Source: Chloroflexota bacterium
GTDB taxonomy: Bacteria; Chloroflexota; UBA4733
Length of the DNA: 12,810 bases
Direction: 5' to 3'
Assembly: GCA_025449435.1 (NCBI GenBank)
Contig: JANWJO010000197.1
Coordinates: forward strand, 1-12,810
Shown: in pieces, positions 1 to 6,855 of the stretch
Layout: every line of letters starts with the position of its first letter
Position numbering within the stretch: position 1 is the stretch's first letter
Made by a program: the position numbers and the translations under genes
Notes under the pieces: model-generated
Databases searched by the model: none
The model's input: the letters and a program-made list of their open reading frames with translations, nothing else
Told to the model about the DNA's origin: nothing

Positions 1-113
1 TCCGCTTCGACGGCGACGACAAGATGATGACTCCGGACGAGATTGGTCGCGAGCTGGGCAAGGCGGTGCTGCACGACTGGATCGAGGACATCCGCGCTAT
101 CGTCAAGGACTGA
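1..113 (+). CDS. 3' end of an unidentified tail-cluster gene (partial)
   Basis: The reading frame that starts at base 3 is open from the window edge to the TGA at 111-113 and gives 36 residues, acidic then helical, ending HDWIEDIRAIVKD. It sits 4 bases before the spike gene start at 118, which fits an upstream member of the same operon. In P2 the gene before V is a tail completion or head-tail gene, but the fragment is too short to assign. Its 3' end includes AAGGA (105-109), which probably serves as the ribosome binding site of the next gene. Confidence reflects the good frame and context; the function is unknown. Confidence 0.6.
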   Translation, partial: RFDGDDKMMTPDEIGRELGKAVLHDWIEDIRAIVKD

Positions 114-117
114 GCCC

Positions 118-1335
118 ATGCCGACCGACCAATTCGACAAGATGCTGCACCAGATCTCCCAGTCGCGCCGCACTGGCGGCATGGCCCAGCGGCACGGCTA
201 CGTGCACGAGGTGAAGGAGTCTGGCGGCGAGCGCAAGTGTCGCCTGGTGCTCGGCTTCAACAAGCAGGGCGAGCCGTGGCTGAGCCCGTGGCTGCACACC
301 GAGGAGCATCGTGGTGGCTCGTCGTCGCAGCAGCTAGTGGAGAAGGGGCAGGCCATGGTGATGACCTCCCACAGCGGCGCCGACAGTCGCAACGCCACCC
401 TCACTCCCAGCGGTGAGAGTCAGTCTAACCCGCAGCCGCCGCATGCTCCGCAGTTCAACGGTGATACCAGCTCCAATGGCAGCAAGGTTCGTACCGCCAC
501 CAACAAGCCGAAGAGCGGCGGCGGTGGTGGCACTAGCCTGCTGGGCAGCGCCGAGGTGCTGACTGTGGACGGGTTCAAGAACATCAAGGATATCAAGCTC
601 GGCGACAAGGTTCTCTCCTGCCCGGTCAACGCCGCGGTCAGGAAGCCAGTTGAGGACACCGTGATTGGCCTGCACGCGGCGCTGACCAGAAAGCCGGTAT
701 TCGACCTCAACTACGAGGGTGGCAAGCTGTGCTGCACCGGCGACCACGCAATATGGATCGAGAGCCGCAGCCAGTATGTCGCCTCCGACCATCTGGGCTT
801 TCTCGACAAGCTGCGTAACCACGACGGCGCCATCGGCATTGTCTCGCTGGTTCCGCACCCGGTTGAGTTGCAGATGGTGTTCGACCTCACGGTCGAGACC
901 AACGGTAACTTCTACGCCCGCGACGGCAGCTCCGGCGACCCAGTGCTGGTGCACAATGCTGGCGGTGGCAATGGTGGCGGCGGCAAAGATACCCACTCGA
1001 TCTGGATCGACAACCAGGCCGAGCAGCGGCAGCAGCACCAGGAGCAGTCCGGTCAGTACGAGCAGTCCGGCGGCGGTGGCGGCGGCCAATCTAGCCAGCA
1101 AGGTGGCCAGAGCCAGCAGTCGGGCAAGCCCGACGTCATGGTCGGCACGCACCTCAACGAGGACGGCAGCTGGACTGCCCGCAACGGCACTGAGTGCCGG
1201 ATGATGGTGCTCGACAAAGGTTCGAAGATGAAGACCAAGCAGGCGCATGCGGTGGTAACCAAAGATGGCAGGCACATCGTCAAGCAGCCTTGGATCATCG
1301 GCAAGGATCCGTTCCCCGATAACGACAGCGTCTAG
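118..1335 (+). CDS. V: Baseplate assembly/spike protein (gpV-like) interrupted by an intein-like Hint domain
   Basis: The 405-residue product has three parts. Residues about 20-110 look like the OB-fold region of phage baseplate protein V (P2 gpV, Mu gp45): RHGYVHEV, then WLSPWLHTEEHRGGSSSQ, then a GQAMVMTSHSGADSRNATLTP stretch of the type that ends this fold. Residues 140-280 form a complete Hint (Hedgehog/intein) module, listed separately. Residues 281-405 contain a Gly/Gln/Ser-rich linker (about 282-340) and a compact C-terminal part with DGSWTARNGTECRMMV, KTKQAHAVVTKDG and a terminal PWIIGKDPFPDND, like the tip region of gpV-type spikes. The product is expected to form the central trimeric spike that pierces the host outer membrane. 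The ATG at 118 is preferred because AAGGA lies 8 bases upstream and it follows the preceding stop; the frame is open back to 43, but that would overlap the upstream gene. The identification of gpV rests on motif pattern and gene order, not on an alignment. Confidence 0.8.
   Translation: MPTDQFDKMLHQISQSRRTGGMAQRHGYVHEVKESGGERKCRLVLGFNKQGEPWLSPWLHTEEHRGGSSSQQLVEKGQAMVMTSHSGADSRNATLTPSGESQSNPQPPHAPQFNGDTSSNGSKVRTATNKPKSGGGGGTSLLGSAEVLTVDGFKNIKDIKLGDKVLSCPVNAAVRKPVEDTVIGLHAALTRKPVFDLNYEGGKLCCTGDHAIWIESRSQYVASDHLGFLDKLRNHDGAIGIVSLVPHPVELQMVFDLTVETNGNFYARDGSSGDPVLVHNAGGGNGGGGKDTHSIWIDNQAEQRQQHQEQSGQYEQSGGGGGGQSSQQGGQSQQSGKPDVMVGTHLNEDGSWTARNGTECRMMVLDKGSKMKTKQAHAVVTKDGRHIVKQPWIIGKDPFPDNDSV
535..957 (+). 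other. Hint/mini-intein (bacterial intein-like) domain inside the spike gene
   Basis: Residues 140-280 of the spike protein show the splicing-domain blocks in order. Block A is SLLGSAEVLTVDGFKNIKDI followed by KLGDKVLS, with Ser140 in the first (nucleophile) position where Cys is most common. Block B is TGDH (Thr207, His210), the conserved TxxH. A block F-like segment is VFDLTVETNGNFYARDG. The C-terminal block is PVLVHNA, with His279-Asn280 and Ala as the +1 residue. At 141 residues it has no room for a homing endonuclease. Gly-rich segments flank both sides (bases 517-531 and 958-984). Canonical inteins need Cys, Ser or Thr at +1; Ala there is typical of bacterial intein-like and polymorphic-toxin Hint domains, which cleave or splice by variant routes. 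Whether it splices or cleaves here is unknown. Confidence 0.85.
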
Positions 1336-1353
1336 CTAAAAAGGAGAATCACT

Positions 1354-1611
1354 ATGGCTATGTCCATTCGTCAGCAGAGCCTGGCCAAGAAAGAAGCCCT
1401 GATGCGTGGCCCGGAAACCGCCGAATACGTGATCACCGACCCGCACCATCACCCCGACCTGCGCGGCGAGTTCGCCGGCTCGCGGGTATATCGCCGCGGC
1501 GAGCAGCAGCTGGTGCGACTGACTCCGGCTCAGGCCAAGTTTCACATCGACCAAGGCGGCTTGGAACCTCTGATCCCGCCGGAGTCGACGGAGCAGGACA
1601 GCGGGCAATGA
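1354..1611 (+). CDS. Small conserved-looking tail-cluster protein of unknown function
   Basis: The 85-residue product is preceded by a strong ribosome binding site, AAGGAG at 1341-1346, 7 bases before the ATG. It is basic at the N terminus (SIRQQSLAKKEALMRG), has a His triplet (residues 31-33, DPHHHPDLRGEF), then RVYRRGEQQLVRLTPAQAKF and GGLEPLIPP, ending in an acidic tail. It has no signal peptide, membrane segment or recognisable domain. The short Arg/Gly-then-Leu pattern looks like the small beta-rich accessory proteins found among phage structural genes, but this is only an impression. Its stop overlaps the start of the zinc knuckle gene (ATGA at 1608-1611), so the two are probably translated together. 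I do not recognise the family. Confidence 0.75.
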   Translation: MAMSIRQQSLAKKEALMRGPETAEYVITDPHHHPDLRGEFAGSRVYRRGEQQLVRLTPAQAKFHIDQGGLEPLIPPESTEQDSGQ

Positions 1612-1820
1612 CCCTGTGTGGTCGCTGCGGCCAGTCGTTCTCACGTTGCCTGTGCATGCATAGTAGCGGTCGCCAGTTCAAGCGCCGCTACTTGCTGCGC
1701 TGCGCTTTCTGCGGCGAGCAGGGGCATGACGTGCCGGGCTGCATTCAGGCCCCTCGCCGGCTGCGTTTTGACATCATTGCCGGCGAGTACGTGCGCGACG
1801 TCCGGAGCCGTCAGCGATGA
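1608..1820 (+). CDS. Small zinc-binding protein with a CCHC zinc knuckle
   Basis: The 70-residue basic product carries two cysteine clusters. The first is CGRCGQSFSRCLC (Cys4, Cys7, Cys14, Cys16; CX2CX6CXC), a ribbon-like arrangement. The second is CAFCGEQGHDVPGC (Cys32, Cys35, His40, Cys45), an exact CX2CX4HX4C zinc knuckle of the kind found in single-stranded nucleic acid-binding proteins. Arg and Lys residues lie between and after the clusters. The start overlaps the previous stop (ATGA, 1608-1611) and its own stop overlaps the next start (ATGA, 1817-1820), so it is embedded in the operon between the V-type and W-type baseplate genes. A structural metal site in the baseplate or binding to nucleic acid are both possible. 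The zinc sites are seen directly; the role is inference. Confidence 0.8.
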   Translation: MTLCGRCGQSFSRCLCMHSSGRQFKRRYLLRCAFCGEQGHDVPGCIQAPRRLRFDIIAGEYVRDVRSRQR

Positions 1821-2476
1821 GCAACGGCAACACCATCGCCAACATCGGCGACCAGGACCTGGCCAGCATTCCGCGTGAGCCGCCGCGGTTCGACGGCGAA
1901 CCCAACTTTCCATCTATCGACAACGACTACTGGCGCACCGTCAACGCCATCTGGCCGGACCTGATCAACGAGCAGGTGTTCATCGCCCCGCCGCGCAACG
2001 GCATGAATCGCTTCACCGGCCAGTTGTTACAGGGCTGGGACCACGTGCAGCAGTCAATGACTATCATCTTTCAGACCCCTTACCACGAGCGGGTGCTGCG
2101 CCGCTGGGTCGGCAGCTTCGTGCCGATGATTCTTGGTGAAAGTATGCTAGCCCGGATCATCACTCGGTTCTTCTGGGCCATCGCTACGGCCCTCGACCTG
2201 TGGGAGCCCGGCTATCGCTTCAATCGGGTGTATTTCATGGGCGACGCCTTGCAGAGCTGGAGCGGGCTGGCTAATTCCGACTTGCAAGCCGCCACGGCTA
2301 GCATCGGGGTAGCTGAGCTGGTGCGCAAGGGACAAGCCATCTTTCGCTACGACGGCCAGTGGATACCGCGCGGCCACCTCGGCATCTTCGTCCCGGCCAC
2401 CCAGAAGTCGTCGACCCTGATCGGTACCGGCACCACCTTGTGGGACCTGCAAGCCACCACAGCTACCAGCACATGA
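1817..2476 (+). CDS. W: Baseplate wedge protein, gp25/gpW-like
   Basis: The 219-residue product contains the gp25/gpW fold at about residues 62-140: GMNRFTGQLLQGWDHVQQSM, then TIIFQTPYHERVLRRWVGS, the helical IITRFFWAIATALDLWEP and GYRFNRVYF. This pattern (a TG, a helix, a T-P-ERV segment and a WEP motif) is characteristic of the P2 gpW/T4 gp25 family, which nucleates the baseplate wedge and sheath attachment. The usual EPR appears here as EPGYR. It is longer than the family's roughly 110-140 residues. The N-terminal 60 residues (acidic, with FPSIDNDYWR) and the C-terminal 80 residues (LVRKGQAIFRYDG, WIPRGHLGIFVP) are extensions. It overlaps the zinc knuckle gene by 4 bases and is followed after 12 bases by the J gene, matching the P2 order V-W-J-I. 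Confidence 0.85.
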   Translation: MSNGNTIANIGDQDLASIPREPPRFDGEPNFPSIDNDYWRTVNAIWPDLINEQVFIAPPRNGMNRFTGQLLQGWDHVQQSMTIIFQTPYHERVLRRWVGSFVPMILGESMLARIITRFFWAIATALDLWEPGYRFNRVYFMGDALQSWSGLANSDLQAATASIGVAELVRKGQAIFRYDGQWIPRGHLGIFVPATQKSSTLIGTGTTLWDLQATTATST

Positions 2477-2488
2477 CAGAGCATCGCC

Positions 2489-3613
2489 ATGGCTAACGGA
2501 GGGATTGGCACTACTACTGGGATGATCGCCGGCAATCTGATCACTACTACGCCGAGTCGATTCTCGACCATTCGGCCTGAGCTGCTGCCGACTATGCAGG
2601 TGCTGCAGTCGATTGACACCGAGGCGCTGATCAACGCCCGCATGCAGAAGCTGAAGCAGATCTGGCTGCAGCACGATCCGCCCAACGCCGCCAACTACGA
2701 CGTCGAAAATCTCGAATTTGATCCCATCCGCATCAACCAGGAACTCAATGCTTACTTCGAGTTGCTAGTACGAGACAGAGTCAATCAAGCTGCCCGGGCT
2801 GTCACTCTGGCGTTCTCCGTCGGCTCCGACCTCGACGCCATTGCCAGTCGTTACCCGGGCGGGGTGCCGCGCAAGACCGCCAACGTCCCGTCGTTGCCGG
2901 GAGTTCCGGCGCAAGTTCAGAGCGATCCGAACTTGCTGTGGACCGGGGCCGGCACCCAGGAGCCCGACCCGCTGTACAAGCAGCGGGTCTGGCTCAGCCC
3001 CAACATCCTGTCGCTGTCAGGCCCGGGCCAAGCCGTCTACGAGAGCTACGTGTACTGGGCGCTGTCGGCGCCGATGCCGCCCGGCGAGCTGCCGATCAAG
3101 CACGCAACCCAGTACACCAAGCCGTACACCGGCAACGTCTACTTGCCGATCCTGCCGTATCAGCCACTCAATACCAGCTGGGTGCAGAACCGGCTCAACC
3201 TCAATCAGTGGAAGCTGCTGCCTGGCGCCGTGGTCTATCCGACCGATGCTCAAGTCAGTGCCGTGTATGAATACATCGTCGCTCCTTACATGGGCCGCAT
3301 GGGGCTGACCGACGTGTTGTCGGTGCTCAAGCCTAAGGTAGTAAATACCACGATTGACGCCGATATCTATTTGTTCCCGGCAGTCGACTCAGCCACCATG
3401 ATGGATGAGATCATGACCGCTATCGGTAACATGATCGTCGCCTTGAACTGGCTGGGAGCCGATCTCACCTTGTTGGCCTTGGAAGGGGCGATGGCCCAGG
3501 CCGGAGTCTACAACACCGTGATTCGTTCGCCTGCAGCTGACGTCGTCGTTGGCCTCGACAGTGTGGTCAACATCCAGTCAGCCACCCTGACCTACAAGGG
3601 TGTCAGCGAGTGA
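2489..3613 (+). CDS. J: Baseplate J-like protein (gpJ)
   Basis: The 374-residue product matches the pattern of P2 gpJ/Mu gp47 baseplate wedge proteins. It has an N-terminal VLQSIDTEALINARMQKLKQ, then LLVRDRVNQAARAVTLAFSV and GSDLDAIASRYPGGVPR (residues 93-128). After a Pro-rich insertion of about 20 residues comes YKQRVWLSPNILSLSGPGQA, then VYESYVYWALSA and a beta-rich C-terminal half with VVNTTIDADIYLFPAVD. In P2 this protein, with W and I, builds the wedge around the spike. At 374 residues it is longer than P2 gpJ, with the extra length around residues 128-160 and 200-250. The ATG at 2489 follows the previous stop; the Shine-Dalgarno is weak. The stop overlaps the GTG start of the next gene (GTGA, 3610-3613), indicating translational coupling. 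Confidence 0.88.
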   Translation: MANGGIGTTTGMIAGNLITTTPSRFSTIRPELLPTMQVLQSIDTEALINARMQKLKQIWLQHDPPNAANYDVENLEFDPIRINQELNAYFELLVRDRVNQAARAVTLAFSVGSDLDAIASRYPGGVPRKTANVPSLPGVPAQVQSDPNLLWTGAGTQEPDPLYKQRVWLSPNILSLSGPGQAVYESYVYWALSAPMPPGELPIKHATQYTKPYTGNVYLPILPYQPLNTSWVQNRLNLNQWKLLPGAVVYPTDAQVSAVYEYIVAPYMGRMGLTDVLSVLKPKVVNTTIDADIYLFPAVDSATMMDEIMTAIGNMIVALNWLGADLTLLALEGAMAQAGVYNTVIRSPAADVVVGLDSVVNIQSATLTYKGVSE

Positions 3614-6600
3614 CCAACTACAATATCGGCGCCAATCTTGCTGGCGCCGGTGGCATTCCTGTCGGTGTTGGCGTCAGCACCAGCGGCTTGCAGATCTGGT
3701 ATAAGTTCGAAGATGTTATCTCGACGAGTGCCAATTTATTACTGCACCTTGATAGTAATTTTGCCGATGCGACCGGGCGCCATGTACCGACGCAGACCAA
3801 TGTCAGCATCAGCAGCGCGCATAGCGTCGCTGGTGGCGCGTCGGCGTTGTTCTCGTCGGCGGGCGTCGGTAGTTATATCAATGTCGCTGACAATCTGAGC
3901 GACTTCACTTTCACCGGCGACTTCACCATCGATTTGTGGTTTTACCCTACCAGCTTCGTCAGTGGCTGCAATCTATTTAATATTGGTAATGATACACTGC
4001 ATCTCTATGCTCAGCCCGGCACCAATATACTGGCTATTTATTCGTTGGGTAGTCCAATCACTGGAACGACCGCGCTGGCGCTGAATACCTGGTATCGCGT
4101 GACGCTGTCGCGGGCGGGATCGACCATTCGCTTGTACTTGAACGGCGTGCAAGAGGGCGGCGACTGGACTACGACACAGACATTTACCCCGACTACGCAA
4201 ATTTTTATTGGCGAGAATTGGTTCGGCGGGCAGGCGACCGACGGTTACATCGACGAGTTCACCGTCACCAAGAGTTCCTCGCTCCCGTCCTTTGCTGTCA
4301 GTGACAGTTCAATCAATAACAATACGGGAACGTTCACCGGCGCGCCGATGCCGACGTCAGGCGGCGGGCGGTTTGGCCAAGCTGTTATGTTCAACGCTGG
4401 TAGCAGTCGCGTCAACGTACCAGGCGTGGCGGTGTCAATCCCGTCGCCGACGTCGTCGTTCAGCATCATGGGCTGGGTGCAAACGACGCTGCAATCTGCG
4501 GTTATCTTTGGTGGTCGTAACGTCACTATTGGCAATGCCATCATCAATTTGACCACCGACTTTAATGGCTACGATAACAGTTACAGTGGTGCTGGCTCCA
4601 TCTTGCTCCGCGACAATGCCGGATCTGGATTGGTTAGTTGTAACGGCACCACGCCGCTCAACGATGGCCTGTGGCACCATGTCTGCGCGGTGTTCGACGG
4701 CAGCCCCGGTATCAACAATCAGACATTGCGGATGTATGTTGACGGCGCGCTGCAGAGTGGCCCGACCAGCGCGCCGTTGCAAGCTGGGATCACGCTCGAT
4801 AATGTCGGCGCTAATATCGGCTACGAGTACCTGAACGGCTTCGGCACCACCGGCGGCGTCGACGACTTCCGCTTCTATAGCCGGGCCCTATCAGCTACTG
4901 AAGTAGCGTCGGTGTACTCGGGTGTGACTGTTCTGACCGGGCTGGCAGTGGCTCAGATGATGGCCGGGCAGTCGAAACTTGCTGGTGCTGGCACTGCTAG
5001 CGTCGCGCCGCGTCAGCAGCTGGCTAGCAGGGCTAACTGGGCCGGTGGCGGGGGAGCGGTTAATAAAGCTAGCCTCAATCTGAGCGCAAAAGCGAGTTGG
5101 GCCGGGCTCGGCAACTTACCCTCCGTTGCTGCGCAGAAAGCCGGGCTGCTACTGGGGGTCAATTTCGCCGGTGTTGGAGGCCTCATAGCGCCGTTGCGGC
5201 AACAGATGGCAGTGAGCGCTGGCTTGGTTGGCGGCGGCGTTGCTGGAGCAAACACCAAAGCAATATTTGCTCCGCTGACCGTGTTGGCTGGTGCTGGTGG
5301 CGGCTTGTTGAAGTTGAGCCATGTCCAGAACATGGCTGCTGAGCTAGATGGTGGCGGCGGTATCAATCTGGAAATTCCGCCCAATCAACACTACGCGCAG
5401 GCAGCGTGGACGGGCGCCGGTACGCTGACCGTTTGGCTGGATTGGATCGGCAGCGACAATATCAATCCAGGCATTCTCGAAGATGCCGGTGAGCAGCTGC
5501 TGTATCGCAACGCCGCCGGGCTGGAGAAGGCCCTAGCCACAATCGATGCCTACCGGCTGACCGTGACCTACGCTGAGTTGGTGCGCGACCAGTGGGACCC
5601 CTGGGCCATCAGCTACAGGAACTTGGGCTACCTGGCTTGGGCCATGGGAGTCAACCTGTGGGAAGACGACTGGGACGAGCAGTTCCGTCGTTGGTGGGTG
5701 GCCAACCAGTGGACCTTCAAGTACTACCGCGGCTCCGATCTCGGGCTGAAGATGGCAGTCGAGGCGGTCAACGGCAAGATTGTACGGCTGACCCGGCCGC
5801 CGGCATTGTTCTACCCCGGGGCGGCGCTGACCGCGGCCGAGCGCCAAGCCTACGTCGCCCGGTTCCCGCAGCTGCGACTGTACCCGTATGCCCCGCGTCC
5901 GCAGCTCCCGTATCTGAACTACGTTGGCGGTATTACCAACAAGTTGGGGAAAACCTACTACGCCAAGAACGGGCGCTTCCTCGGCCCGCTGCTCAAGTTT
6001 TATCCTACCAACTACAACGCTGGTGGCCAGTACCTGCGGGCCTGCACCGTGTACGAACCGCGCACTGGGGTAGAAACCCCGTGTACCGTGCGGCGGGTAT
6101 ATGGGGTGTTGGCGGGTCATCAGAAGCCGGTGTACTACGACGAGGTCACGTTGCCCGCGCGGCGCGACAACCACTTCTACCCCGGCGACGGTAACCAGAA
6201 ATATTTGCTGCCCAAGACCTATTCGGCTGGGCGCACTCGTCGCCACGCGGTGGTGCTGGGGGCGATCGACGCCACTCCTGACCGCTTGATCCGGGTGCCG
6301 CGCGACGGTAGCTTGGACATCACCCAGTTCCAAGCGATCTTCCAGACCATTGTGCCCAGCATGAACCCGCTGCAGGTGCGGCCGGAACACGTCTACGTCG
6401 TGCACCCCTGGCACAAGTACCAGTTCTACTGCAATCGCACGATTGGTCCAAAGCGGTTTCTAGTCAAGTCTGATGCCTGGATGTACTTGTACGAGCGCTG
6501 GTACTTGTTCGACCCTACACGACTGCCCGACTACCGTCGCGCGAACACCTACATGGGGCGCTCCCGCTTCGGCATCAGGAAGTACTCGGCCGAGGCCAAG

Positions 6601-6846
6601 ATCGCCGCCTTCTTTCACTGGCCGCGCCGCTATAGCTACTACGGCGGCTTCATGGGCCCCGGGCGATTCTTCGCCCCGCAGAACACTAAGCGCATCGAAC
6701 AACTACGACGCGCCGTTGTCGCCTCGATGGCCGCCCGCGACACCATCGCGATCAACACCCGCGTCAAGCGGCAAATTCAACTCAGAGACGTGACCGTGCT
6801 GGACGGACGCTTCAGCGTCGGCCAGTGGATCACCGATTCATCTTAG
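3610..6846 (+). CDS. I: Large tail protein I (gpI-like) with nested LamG domains and a Gly/Ala repeat stalk
   Basis: The 1078-residue product starts at a GTG that overlaps the J stop. From the N terminus it has: a single Gly/Ala repeat unit (NLAGAGG, residues 9-15); two LamG/concanavalin-like adhesive beta-sandwich domains at about residues 26-438; a 20-residue-period repeat array (457-617); a P2 gpI-like core (about 618-730) with ELVRDQWDPW, LGYLAWAMGV, LWEDDWDEQF and FKYYRGSDLGLKMAVEAVNG; and a Tyr/Arg/Pro-rich C-terminal region of about 320 residues without a recognised domain. gpI proteins sit at the baseplate wedge rim and connect to the fibre. The LamG and repeat parts probably project outward as an adhesive stalk. 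P2 gpI is only about 180 residues, so most of this protein is accessory. The LamG segment has visibly lower GC (about 3710-4290) than the gpI core, suggesting acquisition. Confidence 0.82.
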   Translation: MTNYNIGANLAGAGGIPVGVGVSTSGLQIWYKFEDVISTSANLLLHLDSNFADATGRHVPTQTNVSISSAHSVAGGASALFSSAGVGSYINVADNLSDFTFTGDFTIDLWFYPTSFVSGCNLFNIGNDTLHLYAQPGTNILAIYSLGSPITGTTALALNTWYRVTLSRAGSTIRLYLNGVQEGGDWTTTQTFTPTTQIFIGENWFGGQATDGYIDEFTVTKSSSLPSFAVSDSSINNNTGTFTGAPMPTSGGGRFGQAVMFNAGSSRVNVPGVAVSIPSPTSSFSIMGWVQTTLQSAVIFGGRNVTIGNAIINLTTDFNGYDNSYSGAGSILLRDNAGSGLVSCNGTTPLNDGLWHHVCAVFDGSPGINNQTLRMYVDGALQSGPTSAPLQAGITLDNVGANIGYEYLNGFGTTGGVDDFRFYSRALSATEVASVYSGVTVLTGLAVAQMMAGQSKLAGAGTASVAPRQQLASRANWAGGGGAVNKASLNLSAKASWAGLGNLPSVAAQKAGLLLGVNFAGVGGLIAPLRQQMAVSAGLVGGGVAGANTKAIFAPLTVLAGAGGGLLKLSHVQNMAAELDGGGGINLEIPPNQHYAQAAWTGAGTLTVWLDWIGSDNINPGILEDAGEQLLYRNAAGLEKALATIDAYRLTVTYAELVRDQWDPWAISYRNLGYLAWAMGVNLWEDDWDEQFRRWWVANQWTFKYYRGSDLGLKMAVEAVNGKIVRLTRPPALFYPGAALTAAERQAYVARFPQLRLYPYAPRPQLPYLNYVGGITNKLGKTYYAKNGRFLGPLLKFYPTNYNAGGQYLRACTVYEPRTGVETPCTVRRVYGVLAGHQKPVYYDEVTLPARRDNHFYPGDGNQKYLLPKTYSAGRTRRHAVVLGAIDATPDRLIRVPRDGSLDITQFQAIFQTIVPSMNPLQVRPEHVYVVHPWHKYQFYCNRTIGPKRFLVKSDAWMYLYERWYLFDPTRLPDYRRANTYMGRSRFGIRKYSAEAKIAAFFHWPRRYSYYGGFMGPGRFFAPQNTKRIEQLRRAVVASMAARDTIAINTRVKRQIQLRDVTVLDGRFSVGQWITDSS
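3685..4923 (+). other. Tandem/nested LamG (concanavalin-like) domains within the I gene
   Basis: The inner LamG covers about residues 41-226: LLLHLDSNFADATG, GGASALF, DFTIDLWFYP, WYRVTLSRAG, IRLYLNGVQEG and DGYIDEFTVTK. The outer LamG resumes at about residue 229: SDSSINNNTGTFTG, GRFGQAVMFN, SFSIMGWVQT, GLWHHVCAVFDG, LRMYVDGALQS and VDDFRFYSRALSATEV to residue 433. The first strand expected of the outer domain (GLQIWYKFED, residues 26-35) instead lies before the inner domain, so the inner LamG appears to sit inside the first loop of the outer one. These domains commonly bind glycans or proteins. The domain calls come from strand motifs and not from a profile search. Confidence 0.75.
4978..5460 (+). 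repeat. 20-residue-period Gly/Ala repeat array in the I protein
   Basis: Eight copies of a motif of the type (L/W/F)AGxG occur at residues 457 (LAGAG), 477 (WAGGG), 497 (WAGLG), 519 (FAGVG), 539 (LVGGG), 559 (LAGAG), 579 (LDGGG) and 600 (WTGAG). Spacings are 20, 20, 22, 20, 20, 20 and 21 residues. Each unit ends in a loosely conserved Q-L/M-A-x-x-A stretch before the next aromatic or Leu. A lone matching unit (NLAGAGG) lies at residues 9-15, upstream of the LamG domains. The period suggests a beta-solenoid or beta-spiral stalk linking the adhesive head to the gpI core. Confidence 0.8.
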
Positions 6847-6855
6847 GAGCAAACG

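Noticed and set aside
334..1275. A 313-codon open frame on the minus strand across the spike gene
   Set aside because: It is an antisense shadow of the high-GC spike gene, with a low-complexity Ala/Val/Leu/His composition and no ribosome binding site or domain; the plus-strand protein has clear motifs.
5533..6414. A 293-codon open frame on the minus strand across the gpI core
   Set aside because: Antisense to a region with strong gpI motifs, with no domain pattern and no plausible operon partner.
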